The notes: generated by a model from the letters alone, not told the origin. Positions 1-10,652 are shown, counted from the stretch's first letter. The stretch: DNA of 22,711 bases from Coptodactyla brooksi (GCA_033557675.1 JAWQRM010000434.1:1-22711); one strand, 5' to 3'. Program-made: numbers and translations.

Positions 1-283
1 ACCTACCATATTCTACAGATCTGACACCTTCATTTTGTTTCGGTCTCTACAATTTTTTTTGGACGGCAAAACTTTTACTTCAAATGAAGCCGTCAAAAAT
101 GACTTGGATCAGTTTTTTTGCCATCAAGGATTAGAAGTGTTATGAGAGTGTTACTGCCAGAAAGATGGCAAAAGGTGTTGGACCAAAATGGTGAATATGT
201 AATCAGATAATATATTTATACTCTCTAAGAAAAGTGCCTTTCATTTTCACAAAAAAAAAGAGATTACTTTCTGAACAACCTAA
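1..283 (+). pseudogene. mariner (SETMAR-like) transposase, C-terminal relic and 3' end
   Basis: The window opens inside a mariner-family transposase that normally cuts and pastes its own element. One frame reads PYSTDLTPS, which keeps the third catalytic Asp of the DDD triad. After a frameshift near base 45 it continues as FRSLQFFLDGKTF and EAVKNDLDQFF. A further shift near 145 is needed to read LPERWQKVLDQNGEYV, followed by a stop near 208. This matches the end of SETMAR-type mariner transposases, about the last 70 residues of roughly 345. The element appears to finish near 283: the reverse complement of 258-283 begins ATTAGGTTGTTCAGAAAGT, a typical mariner inverted-repeat tip. Two frameshifts show it is dead. 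The 5' part lies outside the window. Confidence 0.72.
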
Positions 284-509
284 TACGAAACCAAATAACA
301 ATATTATTTTTTCTTGTCGTACATTTGCAAAATAAGAAAATAAAATAAAAAATCAAAATTGAAAATGCAACAGATCATGTTCAATGCTACAACAAACATA
401 TCATACTGAAAAATTGTCATATTATTTGATGTAACTGTCACTTTGCAAAAAAAAATAGAAAACTTGTTACACTAGATACAACAAAAATAAACAGTATTGG
501 ACAAATGTT

Positions 510-910
510 ACTCATTTCTAAGACTTGGTTTCATATCCCTTGTGTTTGATTACTAACAAGCTTGTTCGAGACGTGGCTTTGTCTTAGTAATTTTTCCAGA
601 TATCTTTGATTCTATAATTTCCATTTTTATGTTTGCGAAAAGATTTCCGATAGGATTCAGGTCTGGAGGTACAAATGGCCTAACCATTTCACAAAAGGCA
701 CACTTTATTGTTCGCACACCATTTTTTGCTGCTTGAACAGTATTATTCTTCACGCACCATTTTTGATGTTTTAACCTTTCATTGTATTAACAATATCTGA
801 TAAAAAGTTTATCAAGTCATAAATTTTGGATCATATTCTGTTATTTTTGCTCTTGTGACATGTTTTCGAGAACATTGTGAACCAAATAGGTTTATTTCTC
901 TATTTTGCAA
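510..910 (-). pseudogene. Tc1-like transposase relic (DD34E class), C-terminal half
   Basis: Reading the - strand from about 905 gives EINLFGS and then ITEYDPKF, close to the Tc1 core FNLFGSDG...EYDPKY. After several stops a 66-residue open stretch (753-553) carries PPDLNPIGNLFANIK, which corresponds to the Tc1 motif SPDLNPIENLWA. It ends near 515 with IKHKGYETKS, matching the usual C-terminal AKGYPTKY. The third catalytic residue, Glu in NPIENLW, is Gly here, and the frame is broken at several points, so the protein is inactive. The second catalytic Asp region (QDNAPxH) is not recognisable. The upstream side is cut off by the foldback element at 917. A very degenerate N-terminus may survive beyond it, near 1345-1270 (-), with a KHTTK-like start. 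Confidence 0.68.
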
Positions 911-916
911 TTGGTG

Positions 917-1094
917 AAGTTAGTCACTGATTACCATTCACCAAAACAATGAATTAATTGCACGACGCACGTTTCGCTGACAAACTGCATCATCGAGAGC
1001 ACCAGAAACTCCCGATGACGCCGAATTTGTCGACGAAATGCGCATCGAGCAGTTAATTTATTGTTTTGGTGAAGTGGTAACCAGTGACTAACTT
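917..1094. mobile_element. foldback (hairpin) element
   Basis: Bases 917-999 and 1009-1094 are an imperfect inverted repeat of about 83-86 bp per arm around a 9-base loop (caccagaaa). The left arm begins AAGTTAGTCACTG and the right arm ends CAGTGACTAACTT. The inner part of each arm carries a motif, ACGTTTCGCTGACAAACTG followed by CATCATC, that recurs at 10110, 16700 and 19500. There is no coding capacity. The structure fits a foldback MITE, or a palindrome built from a dispersed repeat. It sits at the upstream edge of the Tc1 relic. Confidence 0.7.
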
Positions 1095-2796
1095 GTTACT
1101 AATCCAAAGGTTTCCAATCTACAATTGTAATTCGTCAGTCTAAGTAGTCTTGCAAATTCTTACAACCCTTTCTATTATTAACATTTGTTGAAGATTAAAT
1201 AATCTCGGTTGCTAATTTGTGCGCATTAATTTTGTTTTAATGGTTAAATAATGAATTGGTAATTTAAAATGATTCTTTTATCTCTATAGATATCGCAAAA
1301 CGTTTCGAAATCTCGAACAATATTTTCACAATCTTTGTTGTATGTTTCGTTCCTGCCATGTGCTTTAGGTGTACTTTCTTGCATAGTGGCGTTACTGAAC
1401 ATTATAATTTAACAATCCATTGTATTAGAAATTTCAAGTTTTCTTATTTTTTAATTAGGTTTATTTTCTTCTCAATAAAATATTTGATTACTGTTAAAAA
1501 TGACGATAACATAAGTAACGAAATCATTATACTAACCTTACTGTAGATTGCTGCAAAACTAATTGCATCATACACACATCACACAGTCCGAATTGCATAT
1601 CATATTTATGCAAAAAGTGAGTGTTTTCGCAAAATTCCATTTCACAATATTGCCAACAGAGCCCAGGGCTTTTTGCAAAATCCCCGAAATCCAGGGCAGA
1701 AGTTTTTTTTTAATAAAATCTCTAGATTTCTTTTTACAAAAAGCCGAATTTTATTGCGACAGACATAGTTTATGTGATTAGTCGACGAAATTGTCTTGTG
1801 ACACAATCTAATCTTCCAGGAGTTTAGTGACCCAACATCTAAATATAAGTATAATATACGATAAAATAATTTATACATTGATGGCATACATTCGAAAAAA
1901 TGCAAATGGGATATAATATGCACTTTGTTTATCAAATGCATTGTGCAAATATCAATGTCATTCTAAAAATTAATTTTGTAATCTTCTATTATCTTAATTA
2001 CTATTAAATCATTCATTTTACATTCACAATTCTCGCTATATAATTCACGTCTTTTAATTTTTATACAAATTTGCTTGCGAATTGATCGTTTATATTTAAC
2101 CCACCCGTGCTTTGTTGTAGCCGTTTCTAAGAAGAAATGTCACGTTCAACAATTGTGAATTGTGAGCAACGGTCGGTGTTGATTCATTGATCCTTTACGT
2201 TGTTATTGTTTTACTAACAGTAAACCCACTTGGATATTCAGAACCCGCCTCAAACCGTAAACAAAGTACTAAACAATAAAAATTGCGATTTTACAACTGT
2301 ATGCTCGCATAGATTTGTCTTGTACCCACACGCCGGATGTTGGATGCTGGCAATATTTTCTTGCGAAGTACACGTATGAAGGACGTTAATCCGCCGCAAG
2401 CGGGGTTAAAGTTTTACCTTGAAAATGCGATAAACTGACAAGGAGGAGTTGCATTTTACATATCCACCATTCCAGCTGCATAATTGGCCGTAGCGGTTGG
2501 AAGTTTGTTCTTGGAATAAGAAACCATGTAGTTAACGGAAGACGGCATTATCTGTTACGGCATCGCCTAAAATAACGCAAAACAAAACCGATGAATGCGT
2601 GTGCGATGAACTCATGCTGGACCCAGAATAACTCCTTGTTTATGGGACTTTTGCGTGTATGTATTTATAAATGCAGATGGCTGTTAGATTCTTTGATGAA
2701 TTGTTATTATTGTTATTCACAAAGCGTTTTTATTTCGTTAGCATGATATGTAAATAAGAAAGCGGATGTTGTAAAGACGGGGAATCAATAATATAT
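1095..2796. other. non-coding AT-rich stretch, no gene recognised
   Basis: Short frames at 1358-1546 and 1563-1941 have the composition of random AT-rich sequence and match nothing I know. Bases 2100-2640 are richer in GC than their surroundings but contain many stops in all frames and no convincing splice-bounded exon. A small GC-rich hairpin, CCGCCGCAAGCGG, lies near 2391-2403. The origin of this stretch is unknown. Confidence 0.4.
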
Positions 2797-3085
2797 ATTG
2801 GGTAGGCAAATAAGCTTGTTTGGTTTTTGATTCGGTATAACTTCGATTTAAGTCTGATGCGCTCTTTCTATTTTTTACTGTCTTTTAAGAGAAAGTATTG
2901 CATTCACAAAAAAAAGCTATTTTTGGCGGTTGTATTTATATATTGTATATATGGTTGAGGTACTTAAAACCTAAAATTTCTTGAATTTTTTACAACTTTT
3001 TGTAACAAAATATATTTTTGTAATCTACATAAAATGGTGAGTAAAAAACTAAGAATAGAACATGTTTCAAATAAAGGTTGAATGA
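2797..3085 (+). pseudogene. possible mariner 5' end with transposase start
   Basis: The stretch opens near 2797 with ATTGGGTAGGCAAATAAGC, then a GTTTGGTTTTTGATTCGG segment, resembling the inverted-repeat tip and 5' UTR of irritans-type mariners. An ATG at 3034 reads MVSKKLRIEHV, then SNKG and a stop, similar to the N-terminus of mariner transposases (KKxHIRHxxLFEFNKG). The rest of the transposase is missing. The assignment rests on short matches and is tentative. It could instead be chance similarity in AT-rich DNA. Confidence 0.3.
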
Positions 3086-3122
3086 TATCGAATTTTTCAC
3101 AATTTGAAACAGTTTTCGAATA

Positions 3123-3184
3123 TACAGGGTGTTCGGTTTATTCTAAAAACTATCCTACTTCAGATTTTTAAATGGAACACCCTG
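3123..3184. repeat. mariner-type terminal repeat, mini inverted pair
   Basis: TACAGGGTGTTCGGT starts at 3123, and a perfect 10-bp reverse copy of its core (CAGGGTGTTC) sits at 3175-3184. TACAGGGTGTTC is a common tip of insect mariner-like elements. The 62-bp unit looks like two element ends brought together by internal deletion, or a tiny MITE. The same 15-mer occurs in reverse at 10638-10652. Confidence 0.5.
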
Positions 3185-5458
3185 CATATTATTACATTTT
3201 TGAAGTCCTTATAAGATTTAAGGACCACTTTAATTATTATACCTTAGCTTCAAATTGTGGTGTTTGGGCGTTTTCGGAAAAAGATGACAGGCACGAATGG
3301 AAGTTTTTTTACAAATTTTCTTTATATTTAAACCAGGGGTAAGGTAAGAGAAAGTCATGTACGATGTACATCTTCTGGTTTCAGTGCTATTACGCGTTTA
3401 AAAGTGTAGGTTTCACATAATATAGGTTTAAAAATGGAAGGAATAAAAGTTGGTTGTTTAAAAAAGGCATATTTTGTTCTAGTATTAAAAATTAAGTTGT
3501 GGTTTTGACTGTAGAAGCAAGTACTATGTATTCTGTGATAATGTTATTTTATCTTAGAACGTTTTTGCTGTTTTCTTTTTGGATTGTAGAGTGTTTTTGC
3601 ACTTCATTTATGGGAGGGCTCACTGGCCTTCTCTTTTTGTTTATATTGCCTTCGTGAGCACTCATAGAGTACTTCCTTGGCTTAGGATGGTACCTTCAAT
3701 TAGGTGGTATTTCACATTCAGCTGCTCAATGCTATGTGTCACGCGGAAAACCCATTTTCGCCGGTGCACGAATAGTTGGGGGTAACCTCTCGAAGGCTTT
3801 GTTCTTTTCCGTGTATATATATATCTTAATATTTTAGTTATAAGTCTATCTGTGCTGTGAATTATGTGAGTAATACACTGTCATCACTTCCTTGGCTGCT
3901 CTTTGTTATTATTGTTATCCTTTGCACTAATCTGGCTCAAAACCTTCCAAAATTTTAGTTCGGTTTTGGAGTTATTAATATGTCCTCACTGCTTGATATC
4001 AGATTTAGACCATGACATACAGCATAGTTGCTGATATTTTGAGCTCCCCCAAAATTTTTGTGATGTCATTAGTATACCAGTAGCAAATTTGACATTTTTA
4101 TTTCTATTTTGTTCCAAAATATGATGATTTAAAAATTCTTTAGTAAGTAAATAAGTAAACAAAAGTAAGTTAGTGAGTGAATAAAAAATTTATTGAAAAT
4201 TATATTTTCTTACAAAAGTTCAGTGTTTATTTAAACACCATTATTATTTATAAATAAAACACCATTTTATTTCCATTTAAATAACTTTAAATGAATACTC
4301 CTTCTGTCTTGAAATATGATATTCATTTTGAATTAAGTGTTGTCCGAAAATATAGCATATATTTACAATACTAAATTAAATTAAAATATTTTATTTATGA
4401 AACTTACAACTCAATTAGTAAAGCAAATACCTTATACTAAATTTTAGTTGATTAAGGATTTGGTTTTCTTTAAATCTTCATGTGAATGTGCTAAAGTAGT
4501 TCGCAGCCATCCTCCATGACCAATTTTGCCTTATTAATGTGGGGAATGTTATAAAAATTTCCTCCCTCCGTCAACATAGTGAATTTTAGACATGTCTGCA
4601 ATGTTACGAAACATATCGATATGCTTTCAATTCATTGTACGAGCTTAGAATGCATTGCACGAGTTTTTCGATTGTATTTGGCGAAGCTTTTTGTTGCAAG
4701 GACTGAACCTTGATGGTGTCTCAATGAAAGGACAACATCTTGCGAACATTGAGGAGATAACGACAATCTCTAATGGAGCGTCGATGAATAAATGAAGCTT
4801 TGTTTTGAGAAGAGCAAAAGTTTCACGTACTCTTTCATCAAATCTCGTGCAGGGAATGGTGATGTCATGCCATTATTATTCCTAGCCCCTGTCGATGTGC
4901 TCCAATTTAATTATTATAATTCAATATTCATATTCAGTAGCTTAAATGGGATTCGCTTGCTATGAGAATATTATCAAAGATAATGTTTTATGTCCATCAT
5001 TGGGTCACAACCCAAAATTATGGGAGAAATACCAGAACTACAGAAATTGGAAAGGTAGCCGATGCTATTATATATACTAAACATCATATGAAATATAATG
5101 GAAAGGAAGGCCAAAAAAATCCTACAACAAAATTACCAAAACAACCATTTAGAAAATATATATGATTACGTGGTCTCTGTCCATGAAATTACCTTGTTTA
5201 TCTGCTACTTTAAAAGATTATTGTAGCAATGTTTACACATAAGATATCAATTTAGGGTCATTTACGCAAACTAATATTGTTTATTCATCCAAGCATATTT
5301 GAATAATAACGTTAATTCATATCATGTGTTATTAAGGGGCTTTGCGAATTTTTTTTTATTATCCATTTTGTAAACATAACTTCTTATAAGTGGCTTATTA
5401 TTGATTGTAAGTCTTTGTTCTTTAGACATTCTTGTTAATGTGATGTTTTATTTTATAG
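3185..5458. other. non-coding stretch upstream of the + strand exon, probably intronic
   Basis: No exon or element could be defined. Bases 3570-3790 are less AT-rich and open in one frame (68 residues from 3579), but the translation has no recognisable motif. Bases 4962-5165 encode 67 basic residues with no family resemblance. Because the + strand terminal exon begins at 5459 with a splice acceptor, at least the right part of this stretch must be intron of that gene. Confidence 0.4.
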
Positions 5459-5662
5459 AGAACACCATTTGCGACACCTAATGCAACGACGGAGCTCAAC
5501 AATTTCTATAGGGAATGGCAAAGGGCACCACCAATTTTTAACGAAATCCCTACAATTGCAGAACAAGATCTCACGCAGCAACTGAAAAATTACGAGTCGG
5601 ATATGAAGACGTACGAAGATGTCGTGAAGAACCTTTGTGAAACGTCGCCGAATAACAACTAA
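5459..5662 (+). CDS. terminal coding exon of an unrecognised host gene
   Basis: The exon starts after a good acceptor (ttttattttatag) and reads 67 residues in frame to a TAA at 5660-5662. The translation opens RTPFATPNATTELNNFYREW, has an acidic, helix-prone middle (EQDLTQQLKNYESDMKTYED) and ends NLCETSPNNN. Base composition is clearly richer in GC than the flanks, and codon use looks normal. There are no membrane segments, zinc fingers or catalytic motifs. The C-terminal 35 residues could form a coiled coil. I do not recognise the family, and no upstream exon was found within the 5.4 kb to the left, so the preceding intron is probably long. The gene converges on the receptor gene of the - strand. 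Confidence 0.6.
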   Translation, partial: RTPFATPNATTELNNFYREWQRAPPIFNEIPTIAEQDLTQQLKNYESDMKTYEDVVKNLCETSPNNN

Positions 5663-5802
5663 TTGAGTTCCAAATTCTCTATGAGAATATTAACATTAAT
5701 GCACATGAACTGATGGCTAGAAGGTTTGACCGGCCTTCGCCTGGTGCAGATTGAGGCTTGGTGACGAAGCGTGTCCGTCAAAAATGTAACCAAAATTATC
5801 GT

Positions 5803-5808
5803 AATAAA
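5803..5808 (+). promoter_or_regulatory. poly(A) signal AATAAA
   Basis: A canonical AATAAA lies 141 bases past the stop codon of the exon ending at 5662, a normal distance for an insect 3' UTR. In AT-rich DNA the hexamer also arises by chance, so its use is inferred from position. Confidence 0.5.
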
Positions 5809-5830
5809 ATTTACAGTGATTCCTGAAAAT

Positions 5831-7232
5831 ACTACTGATTGTTACATTTTCATTTTGAGATGTAGAGGGATTGTTTTTTGTTTCTAATTTAGATCGAAAA
5901 CCATATCTCCTTGAGGGGATATATTGCTAAGACTGATATCTTATAAGCTACTGATAAGAAATGTAAATATTGCGTTGCATAGGAGAGGAAAATGCTTGTT
6001 GTTTATTCGCTTTTGTAATATGAAAAAATTTTATGCAGGGAAATGTTTAAAAACGTTTTTGTATTGCAAATTTTAAAATAGCGCCAACAAGAGGACATCA
6101 CGCTTGCAATGAGAATGATATATATTTATTGTGTTGATTTTTTTATCAAATTTTATATAAATAATTTTGATTTTAATGTTGTATAATATCTGCTATATGT
6201 AACTATATAATAGTTATCAAAACTTTAATTATAGTTATAAACTATATAACTATATGTCAGAACATATTTTATAAAACTATACACAATTTTATTTTTATCA
6301 AGAAATTTTATTTTAACAAATCGAGGAAAGTACACAAAGTTCGCGATTTTATACAGATTGCAAAAAATTACAGATAACTTAATCTAGATTTAGTGTGTAA
6401 CAGCCTGGACACACTCTTATAGTAACTAAAGGTCTACGTTTTGTTTATATTTACTAAAACTGTCCCTATTATATAGAAAAGATAGACGTTTCTTCATGTT
6501 TTCAAAAAAGGTTCTCTTAGCAATTACTATATGTACACAGTGTATCACAAACGCTGAACTGTGAAGCATTACTCTTATTACATTGAACATTTCTATCATC
6601 CGTAATCACACCTGTCATTCTCTATTACTATCTTAAATTTAAGAAACACAACTCTTAATTTCGTCCTGTTCATAATAGCTTTTATGTATAATCAATTTTC
6701 TTTCATGTATCTATCATTTTTATATACTGTATATTTTGCTCAACAATATTTATACTAAGTATAAGTATTTCTTTTTTCCTTTAATTTTATTTTATAAATA
6801 CACTTTATTCTCTATTCGTTTTGGTCCATCTATACACGTTTGTTTGTAATTCTCTCTAAATCTGTTACTTGTATCTTATCTTCAAGTTTCTGTAAAAAAT
6901 ACATGCAGTTATTAGTATGTGCGGTTTTTGTTTTAGTTCCAACAACTTGTCATAATGAATCTTGAAAATTAACAGGTGATTGTCTTACAAAAACAGTGAT
7001 ATATATAATATTATAGGCAAAATCATTTCTTAAAAGCAACTGCATGGCAGTTGAATATACCTAATTATTAATTTAATATTTATTATTTATAGTGAATAAT
7101 TTAAAAGCTGTGGCACTATGAAGTATGTGTTGAATACTTCACATATATAGTTTTCTTTACAATATTACGATTTTTATGCAATAGTAATCATATGCGGCAT
7201 ACAAAAAGATCTACCGAGTTTTAGTAACTTAA
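5831..7232. other. AT-rich intergenic DNA between convergent genes
   Basis: No coding frame or recognisable element was found. Bases 6190-6270 hold a cluster of short ACTATATAA/TTATATAGT inverted and direct repeats, consistent with simple AT-rich sequence. Confidence 0.4.
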
Positions 7233-7462
7233 CCCTTTGCACTCGTATGTCCCCATACGAGGGACATCAGTCGTTTTACCGTTTCGCTCGTATGTCCCCA
7301 TACAAGGGATATCGCATCTCAACCGCTACGCTCATCTGTCACCGCATCGAATTTAGTTTAGTATAATCAAGATCCACACAAACAAATTTGTCTTGATCGA
7401 ACATGTAAAAAAATTCCGAGTTATTTCCTAACTTTCTAAAGCATAATTACGAGTGCAAAGGA
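7233..7462. mobile_element. piggyBac-type MITE with TTAA target duplication
   Basis: This 230-bp element is flanked by TTAA at 7229-7232 and 7463-7466, the signature target of piggyBac transposases. Its ends are 15-bp terminal inverted repeats: CCCTTTGCACTCGTA on the left and the reverse complement TCCTTTGCACTCGTA on the right (14 of 15 match). Inside the left end is a 25-bp unit, CTCGTATGTCCCCATACGAG plus GGACA, itself a palindrome. It is repeated with few changes 45 bp further on (7242 and 7287), and a weaker third copy starts at 7331. There is no open frame, so it would depend on a transposase from elsewhere. Its ends differ from those of the larger piggyBac at 11514, so it belongs to a different family. 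Confidence 0.85.
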
Positions 7463-9373
7463 TTAATAATTTAGTCTATTACTAATTAATCTAATAATCT
7501 ACATGCAGATTTGGTATATTTTATTTGATATATAATATCCATTTGTATTTGGAAAAATCATAGGAGCACGACTAACAGGCATTATGTGCAGAATAACAAA
7601 ATTTGGAAAAAAAGACGGATTAAGCAAACTCCCCATCGTAACACTGAATAAACAATTGGTAGATGCTGAAATAAAATTATAATCTGACATCTGTTTTCGC
7701 TTCGTTATATTCCACAAAAGATTATATTAAAGAAGCAGCATTATCTTGGATATAGTCTTTAATTACATGTTATTGAAATAAAATGTCCTATGCCTAATAT
7801 AAACATCATAATGTATGTATATTTTTACATATTTGTATTTGAGTTATTTCCACCTGCAATTTGTACAGTAATGTTTATTTATTAGCCGTCTTTTCGGGGC
7901 GATGTGACATTTCAGTACATGCTACCGCTTAGTTCACCATAATATGTTAATTAATTTAGTGGGTTGACCCCACACAAAACTCTGCTGAAAGTTTCTGTAT
8001 AAATAGTGATTTCATTGTGTTGTGTATAGTTGCAGAAATTACAAGAAAAGATGTAATATTAGTATAAAATTGTAATTCTGCAGGAAAGTCGAAAATATAA
8101 ATGTATGCATATTTATATACATATATGCATAAACAAATATATTATACACATTTGATATAAAAGTCACATTGCTCTTATACTTACTTTAAGTTTGGCAAGA
8201 ATTTATTTGGTGATCTTTCAATATGAATTGATCTTTGAACAACTATGACTGCAATTTGCAGCAACTATTTTTAAATAATGAAGAAACTTAAATTGATATG
8301 CTGATATTGTCTTTAAGATATATTGCTGGTCATGGTGCAGTTAATATCAAAAAATTAGCCTTGAAGTTTAGAATATGTAGATAAATTCTTGTTCTATTAT
8401 AAAGAATGAAGGGGACCTATTTCAAATATTTGCTGGCATGAAAGGTAATAAATTATCACATTATAACACAGTTAGTTATAAGTTTATAATAGAATAATAA
8501 AAATTCGGTTTATAAACGGTATAAACAACTATGTTGGCAGTAAAATATCGTGTATGTGCATGATTCCATTATAATATGACTACATATTTATAATAAGACC
8601 CATAGTTCTGAATATATAGAAATCTAAATAATGTTCAAGGTTTTTGACAAAGATATGGACAATATTTGTAATCAAATTTTGACAGAAAATGAAAGCAATC
8701 CAGCAAATGCAAACTCATTACACTCAAAAAGCTAAGAGAAGAAGTGGCAGTTATTATAATTCAGTAAGCTTTAGATAATTGATTTTCGTTTTTATAATTT
8801 TACGTGGTAATTTAGTTTAATAAAAATTATTCCCTACATGACACATATTTTTTTACATATTTTGAAAAATACATTTACTTGAGTTTATTTATGCTCTTAC
8901 AGATAATTATTAATAATATGAATACAATTTGCATTCTACTGTTTGGCAGTGCGTGATCAAATTCTGCATGATAGGTTACACAATACCACAAATATTTTTG
9001 ACATTTTCCTTATAAATGTAACATGGGTACATTAGATATATAAAAAAACTTGTCATATAATTATATACTTTATACCTTTTTTTAAAAGATTCGATAGTGA
9101 TATGTGAGCAACAGATGTATATGCAAAGTATTCAACGTATTTAAAGTTATCTACAATTAGGATTATGTACAAGGTGGCACGTCGTGTAGCGGACCGTATG
9201 GAAGCACTTAGAAAATACACTACCAGCTAATAAATTAGTTGCTAAATTGAGATTGCGGAACGTTTGTCTTTCTTGCCACTTGACATTTGTACCGGCATGA
9301 CACCTGCTTAGACGGTTTACCGTATGATATGTACACTACGGACTGACATGGACTTGTTTCTGGAGTCGTGTAG
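7463..9373. other. AT-rich intergenic DNA and probable 3' UTR of the - strand receptor gene
   Basis: The right part should hold the 3' UTR of the receptor gene, whose stop codon is at 9374-9376. A minus-strand AATAAA at 8889-8884, about 490 bases past the stop, is one candidate poly(A) signal, but such hexamers are frequent here. Bases 8102-8131 form a small AT palindrome (TATGCATA at both ends). Nothing else was identified. Confidence 0.35.
8686..8763 (+). CDS. possible small internal exon
   Basis: A 78-base stretch lies between an acceptor-like tttgacag and a strong donor, GTAAGC, at 8764. It is open in frame for 26 residues, rich in Gln, Lys and Arg, and starts KMKAIQQMQTHYTQK. It is less AT-rich than its surroundings and its length is a multiple of three. 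No partner exon was found, and it would lie in or near the 3' region of the opposite-strand receptor gene. It may well be a chance match to splice consensus. Confidence 0.18.
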
Positions 9374-9523
9374 TCAATCTGACGGAGAGTAATCTTTGCT
9401 GGTGTGTTTCAAAAACACAAAGATCTGCTTGAACGATGGTCTTGAAGTGTCGTCCCTTTTCCAGCATTGGCAAAGGAGTTCATAGATTTCTGGGGAACAT
9501 ATCGTTGGTTTGTTGAGCAGAAC
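9374..9523 (-). CDS. discoidin domain receptor-like tyrosine kinase, terminal exon
   Basis: Reading leftward, the exon follows acceptor TTCTGCTTTTAG at 9535-9524 and encodes 49 residues, VLLNKPTICSPEIYELLCQC through WKRDDTSRPSFKQIFVFLKH and a short tail to TGA at 9376-9374. This is the end of a tyrosine-kinase C-lobe. CW-x6-RPSF is subdomain XI with its conserved Arg, and KPxxCPxEIYELLxxCW is the helix pattern of discoidin domain receptors. Such receptors are single-pass membrane kinases that bind collagen or other matrix ligands. The exon joins in phase 0 to the one at 19845-19994, giving the family-like junction GELQ-VLL. The tail is very short, as in this family. The frame is intact, and its GC content is well above the flanks. 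A Smal- or Ddr-type insect paralogue is likely; which one cannot be settled here. Confidence 0.85.
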   Translation of the reverse strand, partial: VLLNKPTICSPEIYELLCQCWKRDDTSRPSFKQIFVFLKHTSKDYSPSD

Positions 9524-10109
9524 CTAAAAGCAGAAAATAATGATTTGAAATTACTGAAAGTATGAAGGATGTGCATTAGTTGTAATTAACAAAGACCTTT
9601 GTCAATGTTAGTGATTTTTTTAAAGTTATGATTAATCCCTTAAGGGTGTTGCGTAGGGATGTGTTTAACTGTTTAACATTTTGTCCACTTTCTCCAAAAT
9701 ATTCGATCTGTTACCTTTTCTTTAGCATTTTCATCTCTTTTATTCGCGTCCCAGCCTTCATTTCAATTCATACCTATATTATATGTAAGTTCTATGCCCA
9801 ATCATCGCATTATTTCATTATTTGAAATATGGTCTTTCCGAGTACTCTACAACACTCTAGAATTCTGTTTCTATAATATTTGTCCGTGTTGCCCTCTTTA
9901 TTTAGTATGCACACTTATGACAATCAGAACGTTATGCACATTTATTTTTGTGTTTTTGGGATGTGATTTATTTTTTCATTTTGAGTTTTATTTGAGTTTT
10001 TATAATAAATGTATTTCTACGTATTCCATTGGTGCCTCTCTTGTTTCTGCTAATATTGCTCGATTTTGTCCGGTACTTTCTAAAACTATATTGTTCAGTG
10101 GTAGTTACA

Positions 10110-10156
10110 TTTCATCGCTCCTGATGATGTATTCATCGCTCCTTGGTTAGCGAAAC
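10110..10156 (-). repeat. copy of the GTTTCG...CATCATCAGGAGCG repeat motif
   Basis: On the - strand this reads GTTTCGCTAACCAAGGAGCG, then ATGAATACATCATCAGGAGC. It matches the segment at 16700-16760 apart from an extra GGAGCGATGAA unit that is duplicated within it (10111-10121 and 10132-10142). It is a short fragment of the dispersed repeat whose hairpin version is at 917-1094. Confidence 0.55.
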
Positions 10157-10637
10157 AAACCGAATAACTTCGTATTCGATTTTACAAATCAAGTGCATTT
10201 TTTGGTCTGCTGACTAAAAGGTGTGTTTGGAGACCTATTCTATTCCTCATTGTCTGCTATCCCACATTGATGATTTATAGGTACTCCACTATATTATACA
10301 TTAAAAAAAAAGTTTTTTGAAAAAAATTTTTTTAATTTTAGAAACAGTTTTGAAAATGTTATTTTCAAGAACTTTTCTCAAATGCAAAAAAAATAAAAAA
10401 AGTTTTGTTTGAAAAATGTTATGTTAAATTTGAGAAAAAATGTCAGCAGCAACTACATTTCAAGCCAGTCTCCATTTTTCTAAATACCATACTTTTGATT
10501 TAATGGCCTCTGTCTCGTTTTCATTTGGTTGATCATTATATTTAATATCTAAAAAACTGTTGCGCAAATCGCAAAGTGGTACAGGATTTTTCTCCTCTGA
10601 CTCAATCTACCTCTGGTTTTATGTTTGCTAGTTTTAC

Positions 10638-10652
10638 ACCGAACACCCTGTA
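10638..10652 (-). repeat. isolated mariner terminal-repeat tip
   Basis: ACCGAACACCCTGTA is the exact reverse complement of the tip at 3123-3137. No transposase lies beside it, so it is read as the end of a decayed or non-autonomous mariner-like element extending leftward. Confidence 0.4.

Noticed and set aside
1642..1941. 99-residue - strand frame
   Set aside because: Random-like translation without family resemblance in AT-rich DNA.
2385..2420. GC-rich hairpin followed by a T-rich run, like a bacterial terminator
   Set aside because: The window is eukaryotic, the stem is short and no bacterial gene is nearby.
4490..4900. Possible mariner C-terminus on the - strand (RNIADMSKIHYVDGG)
   Set aside because: The similarity is short and lacks any catalytic box, and the surrounding frames are full of stops.
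4962..5165. 67-residue basic + strand frame close to the terminal exon
   Set aside because: No splice borders match, no motif is present and the composition is like the flanking AT-rich DNA.
9794..10150. 118-residue + strand open frame
   Set aside because: Hydrophobic, Phe/Ser/Cys-rich translation typical of T-rich intron DNA; no motif, no splice context, and it lies inside the receptor intron.
10166..10179. ATAACTTCGTATT resembling one arm of a loxP site
   Set aside because: Only one arm of about 12 bp matches; there is no spacer or second arm, so it is a chance match.
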